Positions 8,028 to 15,845 of a DNA stretch of 64,000 bases are shown one piece after another. The DNA lies in contig NZ_JAKRNM010000002.1 in assembly GCF_022346995.1 (NCBI RefSeq), positions 620,001-684,000 on the forward strand. The letters are read 5' to 3'. The notes beneath the pieces are model-generated. The model worked only from the letters and a program-made list of their open reading frames with translations, was not told the origin of the DNA and did not search any database. This stretch comes from Paenibacillus sp. ACRRY (GTDB lineage: Bacteria > Bacillota > Bacilli > Paenibacillales > Paenibacillaceae). How positions within the stretch are numbered: the first letter of the stretch is position 1; every line of letters begins with the position of its first letter. A program made the translations under genes and the position numbers.

Positions 8028-8620
8028 TGGAGAACTATAAATGGGCATTTCACGAAGTTATTACAGAGTTGTCGGAAGCAAATATCGAGGATCGCGGTGA
8101 GCGAATGGCCGCGGTTGAAGCGCTAACCGATTCGTATATAGAAGCTAACGGAGAGCGTCCGGATATTGACGCACTTGAGCGCCTGACTAACCTGATCCTA
8201 AAAGAGGAACTGTCAGACATGGACGCACACAAGATTCAGCACAACGAGTACCCTTTTCTGAGTGATCGCCAGTTTGAGCGACGGCACGACAAAGAAGTTT
8301 CATTATGGGTAGCAGAGAACATGGGCGCAGACGGAATTGATCATAAGCCGCGGAAAAAGCGTATGCGTAGTAAATGGGAAAACGCATATATGGACCGTGG
8401 TATTCGTACAAAAAATGCAGCACGTAAGGCGCAATACAAACGTGATACATCTCCCGGCGCAGTCGTTACGTATAACCTTTACGAAAATGGCGGCGAGCTT
8501 ACGGAGCCCTTCGTTAATTGCGTCGGAATTGGCAAGCGTTGGGCTAACGAGATGGGTGCGATGAATGAAACGGAGATTGTACGCGAGGAAACCGAAATTT
8601 ACGTACAGGAGGCGGCTTAA
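8027..8620 (+). CDS. Phage protein, 197 aa, unknown
   Basis: TAATG overlaps at both ends. The N-terminal 70 residues are acidic and helical (EVITELSEANIEDRGERMAA). The middle is strongly basic (DHKPRKKRMRSKWENAYMD), suggesting nucleic-acid contact. No family is recognised. It is sandwiched between the sigma-like gene and the DNA methylase and is translationally coupled to both. Confidence 0.5.
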   Translation: MENYKWAFHEVITELSEANIEDRGERMAAVEALTDSYIEANGERPDIDALERLTNLILKEELSDMDAHKIQHNEYPFLSDRQFERRHDKEVSLWVAENMGADGIDHKPRKKRMRSKWENAYMDRGIRTKNAARKAQYKRDTSPGAVVTYNLYENGGELTEPFVNCVGIGKRWANEMGAMNETEIVREETEIYVQEAA

Positions 8621-9870
8621 TGGGAAAAGCGGATCGTAAGCGGTGGGACGGCAACGTTAAATCGATGGCGATTGTAGCGAAACCGCGCGATGAAATTACG
8701 GAAGAGGACGTCGCATTTCTACGCGAAAACTACACATCAACAGGCGGACTTCTCCCGAATGCATACGCGGGCGGCGCGTTTTATACTCCGACTCACGTTG
8801 CGCGGTTTGTTATCGATGCTTTACGCGGGCTTTCTGGCGGAGAATTTGCGCCAGGCTCGCGCTTTCTCGAACCTTCGGCCGGCTCCGGAGTCTTTATCGA
8901 GCATATGCCGCAAGACGCCGAGATAACCGCGCTAGAACTCGATGAGACTAGCGCAAAGGTTACGTCGCTAATCTATCCGCACGCTAATGTTATACAGGGC
9001 GACGCTTTCCGTCATGTCCTACGAGACTATTACGATTACGTGATCGGTAATCCTCCGTATGGCGTGTCGATTGATATCGCGGCAGAGGATCTTCCGGATG
9101 AATACGAGACGTTGAGGATTACGAAAGGACGCGCGAAAGGGAAGTCGGAATCCGCGTTTATCGAGCTGGCGATTAAAGCCGCTAAGCCAGGCGGGTACAT
9201 TGCGTTCGTGCTTCCAAAAGGGATCGGGCAAACTTCTCTGATGGTTAAAATACGCGAACTAATGCGTGAAACATGTTGGCACATCGCTAGCATAGAACTT
9301 CCGGGCACGACGTTCGCGTTAACCGGTACATCAATTCCGACGGATATACACATCTTACGCAAGACTACACCTAACACGCGTAAAGTATACGTAAAGTATT
9401 CGCAGATAGGCAGTTCTAGGTGCCCGTTAGACATCGTTAAACAAGCGGAGGAGGGCGTGTCTGATACGTTCTGGTTCGAAGGACAAATGCCGGTACTCCA
9501 AGCGCAGATTAATGATATTGGATACGACAAGGACGGCAATTCTACTGATAAATGGGGCGACGGTCAAACGCAGCTCGACGAGTTAATTGAAGCGTTCGAG
9601 AATACGTTAATGCGCGAGAATACCGATCCCGTCGGACCGTTTGACGGTATTGAGAAGTCCGCGGATTTATTCCACGCGTTTAACGTAAAGATTCCGGAGC
9701 ATGAGAAATGGAACGAAAAGGTAGGAAACATGGCGTATTGGAACGTGCTTACGCTAGGACGCGGCGGTGAGATTAACGGAGAGTCTTCGTTTGACTTTAC
9801 GTGGCAGGATCGAATTGTAGCGGAATATTACGCAAGGGAGACGGAAATTACTCCGCCTCTCGCAGCGTAA
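8620..9870 (+). CDS. N6-adenine DNA methyltransferase
   Basis: 416 residues. SAM-binding motif I is FLEPSAGSGVF (near residue 87) and the catalytic motif IV is NPPYG in DYVIGNPPYGVS, typical of gamma-class type I/IIG-like N6-adenine methylases. Motif X-like FYTPTHVARFVID precedes motif I. No restriction nuclease or specificity subunit gene is adjacent, so this is probably an orphan methylase protecting phage DNA or marking it. Recognition site unknown. Its 3' end overlaps the convergent repressor gene by 23 bases. Confidence 0.85.
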   Translation: MGKADRKRWDGNVKSMAIVAKPRDEITEEDVAFLRENYTSTGGLLPNAYAGGAFYTPTHVARFVIDALRGLSGGEFAPGSRFLEPSAGSGVFIEHMPQDAEITALELDETSAKVTSLIYPHANVIQGDAFRHVLRDYYDYVIGNPPYGVSIDIAAEDLPDEYETLRITKGRAKGKSESAFIELAIKAAKPGGYIAFVLPKGIGQTSLMVKIRELMRETCWHIASIELPGTTFALTGTSIPTDIHILRKTTPNTRKVYVKYSQIGSSRCPLDIVKQAEEGVSDTFWFEGQMPVLQAQINDIGYDKDGNSTDKWGDGQTQLDELIEAFENTLMRENTDPVGPFDGIEKSADLFHAFNVKIPEHEKWNEKVGNMAYWNVLTLGRGGEINGESSFDFTWQDRIVAEYYARETEITPPLAA

Positions 9871-10057
9871 GGAGTTCGTCAATATTAACGTTTAGGTAAA
9901 CGCATATCTTCGTTAATAGCTCGCGCGGATAGCGCTCCATTTCGTCGTGGTACATCATCCGTACCGATTCGAAGCGGTAGTCAATTGCTCGCGCGAGCTC
10001 TTTTATTTTAATGTCGCGCTGATCGATAATTTGGCGCAGATTTGAGCGTATTTGCAT
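9848..10057 (-). CDS. Cro/C1-type HTH repressor
   Basis: 69 residues, with minus-strand ATG behind CGGAGGTG. The whole protein is one XRE helix-turn-helix domain: LRQIIDQRDIKIKELARAID with recognition helix near YRFESVRMMY, and NIDELLTL at the end. It reads leftward toward the methylase, from a promoter that carries one of three copies of a 17-bp operator. Autoregulation and repression of the rightward promoter are inferred. It lacks a cleavable LexA-type domain, so it is not directly RecA-sensitive. Confidence 0.75.
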   Translation of the reverse strand: MQIRSNLRQIIDQRDIKIKELARAIDYRFESVRMMYHDEMERYPRELLTKICVYLNVNIDELLTLREAE

Positions 10058-10081
10058 CGTTACACCTCCGTTTATAATGCG

Positions 10082-10110
10082 ATTTTATCGCGACTCGAAA
10101 AACGTGTCAA
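10082..10110 (-). promoter_or_regulatory. Leftward sigma-A promoter of the repressor
   Basis: On the minus strand TTGACA (10105-10110) and TAAAAT (10082-10087) are separated by exactly 17 bases, a near-consensus promoter firing toward 9848-10057. Operator 1 (10092-10108) fills the spacer. Confidence 0.75.
10092..10108 (-). promoter_or_regulatory. Operator O1 of the phage switch
   Basis: Minus-strand reading is GACACG-N5-CGAGTC, the same 17-bp site as the two rightward copies. It lies inside the repressor promoter and would give autoregulation. Confidence 0.65.
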
Positions 10111-10117
10111 ATTGTTG

Positions 10118-10147
10118 TTGACACTCTAAACGAGTCTGTGGTATCTT
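10118..10147 (+). promoter_or_regulatory. Rightward promoter with overlapping operator
   Basis: TTGACA (10118-10123) is followed after 17-18 bases by GTATCT/TATCTT (10141-10147). It faces the gene at 10194. Operator 2 covers the -35 edge and spacer, so bound repressor would block polymerase. Confidence 0.65.
10120..10136 (+). promoter_or_regulatory. Operator O2 of the phage switch
   Basis: GACACTCTAAACGAGTC. It shares 16 of 17 bases with O3 and has imperfect dyad symmetry (ACTC...GAGT). Confidence 0.68.
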
Positions 10148-10160
10148 TAGTTCAACAAAA

Positions 10161-10177
10161 GACACGCTAAACGAGTC
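10161..10177 (+). promoter_or_regulatory. Operator O3 of the phage switch
   Basis: GACACGCTAAACGAGTC, located just downstream of the expected start of the rightward transcript and ahead of the ribosome site of the next gene. It is spaced 41 bases from O2, about four helical turns. Confidence 0.68.
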
Positions 10178-10193
10178 TAAGGAGGGTTGCCAC

Positions 10194-10475
10194 TTGACTG
10201 ATACGAAGACGTGCGAACGCTGCGACGGAACCGGCCGATATAACTCCACGTACACTTGTTTCGGATGTGCCGGCACGGGCAACGCTAACACACCGACCAA
10301 GCGCGTACAATGCGTTAAGCCTTTCGCAAAGTTTAACTTCCGCCGAGGTAGTTACGGAATCGCGCGCATGACAACGCCGTCTGCTTACACGGACGAAACT
10401 CGCTGGATTATCCGCGGCCATACGTTACTTGAGCGCCAGGTTAACGAATATTTCCGGGAGGTGCCGCGCAGATGA
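10194..10475 (+). CDS. DnaJ-type zinc-finger phage protein
   Basis: 93 residues. TTG follows AAGGAGGG by six bases. Two CxxCxGxG elements (CERCDGTG and CFGCAGTG) form one zinc site of the DnaJ central domain, and a C-terminal tail follows without other motifs. It is the first gene under the operator-controlled rightward promoter. Its partner or target is unknown. In other phages such proteins are small accessory factors. Confidence 0.66.
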   Translation: MTDTKTCERCDGTGRYNSTYTCFGCAGTGNANTPTKRVQCVKPFAKFNFRRGSYGIARMTTPSAYTDETRWIIRGHTLLERQVNEYFREVPRR

Positions 10476-10675
10476 GCAAAGCGACATACGCGTCAATATT
10501 ACGCAACAGTTACACGGAGGATGACGCGCCTGACCGACGCCGGGCGCTGATCCACGCAACATTCGTCGGCATGGTTGAATCGATCGTAAATGACGCAGAT
10601 TACACAGCCACGCAGAAAATAACGAAGATACGTAATCTCAATGACGCGCGTAAGGAGGTACTTGCGGATGAATAA
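10472..10675 (+). CDS. Phage protein, 67 aa, unknown
   Basis: ATG overlaps the previous stop (ATGA). The protein is helical and charged (TYASILRNSYTEDDAPDRRRALI, then TKIRNLNDARKEVL). No family is recognised. Confidence 0.48.
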   Translation: MSKATYASILRNSYTEDDAPDRRRALIHATFVGMVESIVNDADYTATQKITKIRNLNDARKEVLADE

Positions 10676-10784
10676 GAGGATGCTTGCGGTAGGAAAACGG
10701 ATGGGTGGGCGGAGTTATGTACGGGCGGCAGGCGGTGAGTGGGTCGAGGTAAAAGCGGCGGTGACGGATGAAAAAGCGCGTTGA
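10668..10784 (+). CDS. 38-aa basic peptide
   Basis: ATG follows AAGGAGG within the previous gene. The short basic product (KRMLAVGKRMGGRSYVRAAG) overlaps both neighbours. Support is positional only. Confidence 0.35.
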   Translation: MNKRMLAVGKRMGGRSYVRAAGGEWVEVKAAVTDEKAR

Positions 10785-10869
10785 TGTTCGGAAGATCGTT
10801 AGGCAGACAGGAATTAGGCGTAGGTGGCGCGAGATATTGCGGATAATATTTAAGAGGGGCCGGAGCTAA
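10768..10869 (+). CDS. 33-aa arginine-rich peptide
   Basis: ATG lies inside the preceding frame. The product is highly basic (RQTGIRRRWREILRIIFKRG). Its stop lies within the terminator hairpin at 10858. A nucleic-acid-binding leader peptide is possible but unproven. Confidence 0.3.
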   Translation: MKKRVDVRKIVRQTGIRRRWREILRIIFKRGRS

Positions 10870-10882
10870 TCCGGTCTTTTTC
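10858..10882 (+). terminator. Rho-independent terminator
   Basis: A 6-bp stem GGCCGG/CCGGTC with a 7-base loop is followed by TTTTTC. It ends the operator-controlled short transcript. Confidence 0.7.
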
Positions 10883-11034
10883 GTGTCTCCGCTTTGGGCA
10901 CGAAAATAACTCGGCAAATTAGCGTAAAATCCTTCCGGGAAGGTTGTTTTTTGGTCTGTTTTACGGCTATACGTTACAACCGGAGGTTTAAGGTACTTTT
11001 CTCCGAATATTTTACTCGAAGGAGTGACGTGATT

Positions 11035-11184
11035 ATGGCGGCTATTAACGAAATCAGCGCGCGCATCAACGTAGACGTATCGGAGGCATTAACCGGTCTC
11101 AAAGCGATTCAACGCGAGGCTAAGAAGGCTACGCAGGCATTGCGTGAGCTTGAACAGGCGCAAAAGGCGGTGGCTGAACGATGA
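11035..11184 (+). CDS. Small coiled-coil phage protein, 49 aa
   Basis: ATG 11035 is ten bases after GGAG (GTG 11029 is too close). A predicted amphipathic helix (SEALTGLKAIQREAKKATQA) continues to LRELEQAQKAVAER. The N-terminus resembles the first residues of phage tape-measure proteins (INVDVSEALTGLKAIQ), which is odd for a separate early gene. The stop overlaps the next ATG (ATGA). Confidence 0.5.
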   Translation: MAAINEISARINVDVSEALTGLKAIQREAKKATQALRELEQAQKAVAER

Positions 11185-12020
11185 GTACCGCTGAGCACAT
11201 TGCGTTTACCGGAACAGGCTCCGCTTACGATCCGGAAACGGGCGAGGCACTCGTATATGGGCGAGCTGATACGCACAAAGTCGTAAGTATTGCGCAATAC
11301 GATTCGCATAGCAAACGGCAAGACTTCATCGGTCGCCAAGCGGAGTTTACTTTCGCTGATATGCATGAGCTACACGAGATCATCGACGTTCTTACTACGG
11401 CACAATGCGGATATCTACTCCTACTTCAGTGCTACGTTGACTTTGATAACGGTAAGCTCGTTAACGCAAAAGGTGACGCCATGAAAACCGCGGAAATACT
11501 CGAAGTTCTACGCCTTAAGCGTAAACGTCAGACATTCTACGATTTCATGGGCAAATGCGAAGAAAACTCGATAATTACACGTGACGATGACGGAGTTTAC
11601 TACGTTAATCCGCGCTATCACTTCCGCGGAGCAACTAATAATCGCAGCGTTGTCCGAACGTATTCAACGATGATAAAACGGTCATATCGCGAGAACAAGG
11701 CGGCTGACCTCGGCTTAATATATCGCATGTTACAGTTTGTCCACTTCGAGAGTAATGCGCTGTGCGCAAATCCTTTCGAAAGAGACGCGCGGTGTATACG
11801 GTGGTTTAACGTTAAACAACTGGCGGAGGCTATCGGAGTTCACGAAAAGACGCTATCGAAACGGCTACCGGCTATCAACGTGGGTGGTGTTCCGATCGTT
11901 GCGCGCGTAAAAGTGCAGGGCGAGGCGGGCAAGTTCGTGTTCAATCCGTTCGTATTCTACCGTAGTACGAAGGAGCCAAGCGCGTTGCTCATCGCCATGT
12001 TTAACGGTGAGGCTGCGTAA
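11181..12020 (+). CDS. Winged-helix replication/regulator-like protein
   Basis: 279 residues without a catalytic motif. Two DNA-binding-type segments are visible: TAEILEVLRLKRKRQTFYDFM followed by a short beta wing (DDGVYYVNPRYHF), and a C-terminal HTH (FNVKQLAEAIGVHEKTLSKRL) with a beta hairpin. This two-wing layout resembles firmicute plasmid/phage replication initiators (RepL/Rep_N-like) and MarR-like regulators. The family call is from general resemblance only. It is followed immediately by two iteron-like repeats and strong hairpins, which favours an initiator or autoregulator. Confidence 0.5.
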   Translation: MSTAEHIAFTGTGSAYDPETGEALVYGRADTHKVVSIAQYDSHSKRQDFIGRQAEFTFADMHELHEIIDVLTTAQCGYLLLLQCYVDFDNGKLVNAKGDAMKTAEILEVLRLKRKRQTFYDFMGKCEENSIITRDDDGVYYVNPRYHFRGATNNRSVVRTYSTMIKRSYRENKAADLGLIYRMLQFVHFESNALCANPFERDARCIRWFNVKQLAEAIGVHEKTLSKRLPAINVGGVPIVARVKVQGEAGKFVFNPFVFYRSTKEPSALLIAMFNGEAA

Positions 12021-12073
12021 AAAGGTAGCCTTATTCGTACATTTTAGCGAAAAAGGTAACCTTATTCGTACAT
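12021..12073 (+). repeat. Pair of 22-bp direct repeats (iteron-like)
   Basis: Two copies start at 12021 and 12052. They differ at one base (GGTAGCC versus GGTAACC) and end in TTATTCGTACAT. The 31-bp period is three helical turns. Each has a dyad core AAGGT-A-(A/G)CCTT. They lie directly after the stop of the winged-helix gene. They could be initiator iterons or operators. Confidence 0.7.
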
Positions 12074-12113
12074 CGGAAAATGCCGTTCCACCTTAGAGTG
12101 GCGCGGCTTTCCG
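12074..12113 (+). other. 40-nt three-tier hairpin
   Basis: Arms CGGAAA/TTTCCG, GCCG/CGGC and CCAC/GTGG pair in order with small symmetrical interior loops and a CTTAGA apex. A GCGTTTTAG follows, a weak T tract, so it may act as a terminator. It may instead be a structured origin element. Confidence 0.6.
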
Positions 12114-12483
12114 GCGTTTTAGGGGTTAAATTATATCTTAGTCTTGTAGTGTCCGCGCAGTTACTAAAGGGGTTATTTACGAAGCTATGTGACCAAATCG
12201 ATACCAATCGAGATCGTAACTTACTACCGCTTCGGTTGATTTTGCTTCGCAAACTAAACCTCGCGGGATCATTAAGGTAAAGGAATAGCGCGTCATCAAT
12301 TACATTTCCCTGAGCCGAATAGGCGAAGGTGGCAAGGCCGCCGGCCGAAGTCAATGTTTAGAGCTCAAACCTTTGCTTGTAAGAAACATGAAGCATACTC
12401 TTCGAAGTATCTCATGTAGTACAAAATAACGCGGATTCAATTACGTTAAGCGAACGCTAAGTGAGCGGAGGTAGAACGTTAAT
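12114..12483. other. Noncoding 370-bp segment
   Basis: I see no convincing gene. It contains the 30-bp palindrome at 12387-12416 and an AGCGGAGGTAGAACG ribosome site before 12484. A promoter for the terminase region may lie here, but none with both boxes was found. Confidence 0.4.
12387..12416. repeat. 30-bp interrupted palindrome
   Basis: CATGA...TCATG and ATACT...AGTAT arms surround CTTCGA. As RNA it forms a hairpin; as DNA it could be a dimeric protein site. No T tract follows. Confidence 0.5.
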
Positions 12484-12648
12484 ATGGACGTAACAGTAAC
12501 GCTAATTCCGTGTGGTTACGTAGAACACACGTTAAACTTCGAGGAAGACGATACGCATACTTTAGCGGACACGATCGCTTATATAGACGCTAACAAAGCG
12601 GATTATCTAGCGCGGATGAAGGCGGAAGAGAACGCAGGAAACACTTAG
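12484..12648 (+). CDS. Small phage protein, 54 aa, unknown
   Basis: ATG behind GCGGAGG. The product begins with a beta-like segment (DVTVTLIPCGYVEHTLNF) and ends in a helix (IDANKADYLARMKAEEN). It sits alone before the small terminase. Its stop is followed immediately by the 22-bp element repeated at 13937. Confidence 0.5.
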   Translation: MDVTVTLIPCGYVEHTLNFEEDDTHTLADTIAYIDANKADYLARMKAEENAGNT

Positions 12649-12670
12649 AATCACCGTAGTATTAGCGCGT
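12649..12670 (+). repeat. Post-stop 22-bp element, copy 1
   Basis: AATCACCGT, three variable bases, then (A/T)TAGCGCGT. It begins right after the stop codon at 12646-12648. The copy at 13937 matches at 19 of 22 positions and occupies the same place after a small gene. Confidence 0.55.
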
Positions 12671-12741
12671 CTATCTTACGCCTTGCCTGAGCGTAGGAAG
12701 GCGCGTTATTAACGTTAATTACACGGAAGGAGGACGTAATA

Positions 12742-13134
12742 TTGGCGAAGCAATTAACGCAGGAACAGTACGATGCTATCGCTTGGATGGCACAACCTAA
12801 GCGCGGTGGTAAGACATACGATGAGCTTGCGGAGATAATCGGAGTACACCGATCTACGTTATTCGAGTGGAAGAAGAACCCCGTATTCGAAGCGGAGTTA
12901 AAACGTCAGATGGTCCGCAATAGCCAGGATAAGCTACCGGATCTAATCGAGTCGTTATCTACGATTGCTATACGGGATGGTAACGCAGCAATGGCGAAGC
13001 TTGCGCTACAGATTAACGGATTGCTTACGGATAAGGTCGAAGTGGAAACGAAGGACAACGGAGCTACCGATCTGGATGCGTTGATGCAGCGGATTAGTAC
13101 GATCAAACGGGTAAAGTCGGATGAGGCGGAATAG
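12742..13134 (+). CDS. terS: Terminase small subunit (phBC6A51-type HTH)
   Basis: 130 residues, TTG after AAGGAGG. The N-terminal helix-turn-helix (KTYDELAEIIGVHRSTLFEW) is the phBC6A51-type DNA-binding domain of small terminases, followed by an oligomerisation helix (NSQDKLPDLIESLSTIA). It recognises the packaging site and stimulates the large subunit. It lies 0.9 kb before the large subunit, with a noncoding repeat-bearing stretch between them. Confidence 0.78.
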   Translation: MAKQLTQEQYDAIAWMAQPKRGGKTYDELAEIIGVHRSTLFEWKKNPVFEAELKRQMVRNSQDKLPDLIESLSTIAIRDGNAAMAKLALQINGLLTDKVEVETKDNGATDLDALMQRISTIKRVKSDEAE

Positions 13135-13690
13135 TGCGCCATTATATGTAGGGAAATGCGCGAGGGTAGGCGACGGGTTCCGACTGGGACTGCGTTTTAC
13201 CTACAACGCGCTCCTGACGCGCAGCCTCTCCGAATCTTTTCGTCTTCACTACGTTAGCGTACGAAGTTTTATGCATGACGCTAATTTACCGCTGTATAAC
13301 GGCCGTATATAGTGCGCGGAAGGGTACGGGAAATGACCGTATACTCTTCCAGCTACTAACGGGCATAATCCGCATAGTACTGCGGGTTGTACGCGTTAAT
13401 AACTGGAAATGTATATGCGATGTATAACGCGTGATTATGCAACGCTCGTGAACGTAGGCGGGGCGCGGGTTTGCGGATCGTACTGTTGCACCGTATATGG
13501 ATTTTGTGCACATGTCTGCGCATAACGATGAATAAACGGAAGGCTTGCGATTATGCAACGCAGATGAATAACGGAAGGTATCTGGGTGAGGGGCGCGACC
13601 CCCAAGGCCCCCTTCGCCGACCGCCTCATCAGGCACATTTACAATCCGCGTATCAAAAATAACGTTTGGACTTTACGGAGGAGGGTGCGA
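13135..13690. other. Noncoding repeat-bearing region, candidate packaging site
   Basis: No gene with a credible ribosome site is seen in these 556 bases. Two pairs of short direct repeats occur: GATTATGCAACGC at 13433 and 13549, and GATGAATAA(A)CGGAAGG at 13527 and 13563. Its place between small and large terminase genes suggests a pac or cos region. This is inference. Confidence 0.4.
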
Positions 13691-13936
13691 ATGTACACGT
13701 TGATCATTACGGAAACTCGCGAAGAGGCTGACGCATTGAACGAGGCATTACCGCAAGCTACCCGCGCAACTAAAATCCAAGCGTATCAACGCGGACATCT
13801 CTTCTGCGGACTCAACCATAACGGACGCAGACCAAGCGCAGTTATCTCGCTAACTAAACTGCGCGATGACGACGAATGGTTCCGTCAGGTGCTCCGTCCG
13901 ACAATGGCGCATGATGCCGTATGGATTTTACCGTAA
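13691..13936 (+). CDS. Phage protein, 81 aa, unknown
   Basis: ATG behind ACGGAGGAGG. It starts as a beta strand (YTLIITETREEADALNEALP) and has a central GHLFCGLNHNG. No HNH pattern or other family is clear. Located between the terminase genes, where many phages carry an HNH nuclease; this one does not match that family. Confidence 0.5.
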   Translation: MYTLIITETREEADALNEALPQATRATKIQAYQRGHLFCGLNHNGRRPSAVISLTKLRDDDEWFRQVLRPTMAHDAVWILP

Positions 13937-13958
13937 AATCACCGTGCTAATAGCGCGT
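13937..13958 (+). repeat. Post-stop 22-bp element, copy 2
   Basis: Second copy of the element at 12649, again starting at the base after a stop codon and about 110 bp before a terminase gene. Confidence 0.55.
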
Positions 13959-14049
13959 TTCACCTATTCCGAGTGTATCCGTCAGGGCCAACGCTTAAAC
14001 ACTCTAAATCCACGTAAATTCCACGTAACTACGAAAGGAGGCGATATCT

Positions 14050-15828
14050 ATCGCATGGACTAACGGAAAATGGATCGGACGGGACGAACGCGCAGCGAAA
14101 CTTAACGAGCTGACCGCGTTACTTGACGTGCTCGAAGGCGTAGATATCGCTGACCTTTCAGCGGAAGACGCGGCGGATATTGACGCACAGCTTGCGGAAT
14201 ATGAACGGCTGGAACGGATTCACCGCTGTGAAACGAATCTGATCGAATTTGCGCTTGAGTACTTCTCAGAAGCGCGGAATCCAGGCAACGACGGAAATTG
14301 GGACGGCTTCGATATTACGGAGTACGACGAAGCGCCTGCATTTCACCGTGAGATTTGCGCGCTAATGGACGATGTAAGCAACGTTCATACAAACGATAAG
14401 GTAGCGGAGGCGGCGCCCCGTTCTCACGCGAAATCCACGTATTTATCAAAAGCGATGCCGATACGGGAGATTACGTACAGGAAGCGTAAATACGAGATCA
14501 TCATCTCGGAGACGCCTGCGGTATCGTCCGCGAACCTCGATTGGATTGCGATGCAGCTTAAGAGTAACGCGAAGTTACGTGCGGATTTCGGTCCTTTGCT
14601 AAGTCCGAAGCAACAAGAGAATCCGAAGGACAACAGCTCGGAGTTTATCGCATGGGAGCCGCGCGAAGACGGCACTAAACGGCTACTTACGAAGGTAGAG
14701 GCGGCATCAACGGGCCAGGCGCTCCGTGGACGTAACTGGAACGGCGTGCGGCCGGACTTGATCGTATGTGACGACTTGGAGGACATCAAGTCTAACGCGG
14801 CGACTCCGGAACTGCGGAAGAAGCTAAAGGACTGGTTCGCGCAGACTGTCGTACCTCTCGGAGATCCGCGCGGCAAAAAGACTGCGTTTATCTATATGGG
14901 AACAACGGTCCATCACGAAGCGCTCCTTGTTGACGTTTTATACAACCGTTCGGACTTCAAATCGCGCGTCTATCGTGCAATCATCGAATGGCCGGCGAGG
15001 ATGGACTTGTGGGAAGCGTGCCACCTCGTCTATAAAGATCCGGACCGTCCGAAAGATGAGCGCGCTAAAGATGCACGAGCCCTTTACGAAGCAAACCGCG
15101 AAGAGATGGACCGCGGAGCTGTCGTGCTGTGGCCGGAAGCACAGCCGATATGGAAGTTGATGACGTGGAAGTGGGATAACGGAGCGAAGGCGTTCAACAC
15201 GGAGTATATGAATAATCCCGTCGATGAGGAATCGATGATATTCAATCCGGAGTCGTTTACGTATTGGGACAACGAGGATGTACGCGAGCTTTTGACGCAG
15301 TATCCTCCGCCTGCTAACGTATTTGACGTTTACATGGGCGTTGACTTTGCGATGGGGAAACAACGCGGCGACTATTCCGCAATTGTTACGATCGCGCGAC
15401 ATAAGAAGAACGGAACGAAGTACGTAATCGATGCGTATGGGGAGCGCGTCAAGCCTGACGAGTTTATCCGCGTCATTGTCGAAAAGGTACTGCGGTATCA
15501 ACCGAATGCGATCGCGGCAGAGGCGCAGGCGGCGCAAGAGTTCTTCGTACAAAAGCTAAAAGAAGCGCTGAGAGCTGCGGGATATCCGGCGGGCACTCGC
15601 GTTAAGGAGATACATCAGAGGAGCCGTAAAGAACTCCGAATTGAAGCGCTGATCCCGGATATCGAGAGCAACGCTATTCAGTTTTCACGAAAACATACGT
15701 TGTTGCTCGAGCAGTTCGAATATTACGGCACCGGAAGCCACGACGACTTGCCGGATGCCCTTGAGCAAGCTATTAGTATTGCGAAATCAGGCAAAAAGAG
15801 AGTTAAGAATAAGCCAAAATGGATGTAA
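14050..15828 (+). CDS. terL: Terminase large subunit
   Basis: About 592 residues. ATPase: APRSHAKST is the Walker A-like loop and DLIVCDDLED the Walker B. Nuclease: MGVDFAMGKQRGDYSAI carries the first Asp pair and HDDLPDALEQAI the last. It cuts and pumps DNA into the prohead. The first usual start is GTG 14128, but the frame extends to an ATC at 14050, eight bases after AAAGGAGGC, giving AWTNGKWIGRDERAAKL. No ribosome site precedes 14128, so ATC is preferred. Confidence 0.88.
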   Translation: MAWTNGKWIGRDERAAKLNELTALLDVLEGVDIADLSAEDAADIDAQLAEYERLERIHRCETNLIEFALEYFSEARNPGNDGNWDGFDITEYDEAPAFHREICALMDDVSNVHTNDKVAEAAPRSHAKSTYLSKAMPIREITYRKRKYEIIISETPAVSSANLDWIAMQLKSNAKLRADFGPLLSPKQQENPKDNSSEFIAWEPREDGTKRLLTKVEAASTGQALRGRNWNGVRPDLIVCDDLEDIKSNAATPELRKKLKDWFAQTVVPLGDPRGKKTAFIYMGTTVHHEALLVDVLYNRSDFKSRVYRAIIEWPARMDLWEACHLVYKDPDRPKDERAKDARALYEANREEMDRGAVVLWPEAQPIWKLMTWKWDNGAKAFNTEYMNNPVDEESMIFNPESFTYWDNEDVRELLTQYPPPANVFDVYMGVDFAMGKQRGDYSAIVTIARHKKNGTKYVIDAYGERVKPDEFIRVIVEKVLRYQPNAIAAEAQAAQEFFVQKLKEALRAAGYPAGTRVKEIHQRSRKELRIEALIPDIESNAIQFSRKHTLLLEQFEYYGTGSHDDLPDALEQAISIAKSGKKRVKNKPKWM

Positions 15829-15845
15829 CGGAAGGAGGACGCGAA

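Noticed and set aside
8620-9870. Complete type I or IIG restriction-modification system
   Set aside because: Only the methylase is present. No nuclease motif or specificity subunit lies next to it.
10600-10917. Minus-strand 105-codon frame
   Set aside because: Pro/Ser-rich artefact opposite small rightward genes. No start context.
13135-13690. Short frames in the gap between terminase genes
   Set aside because: None has a ribosome site or plausible protein composition.
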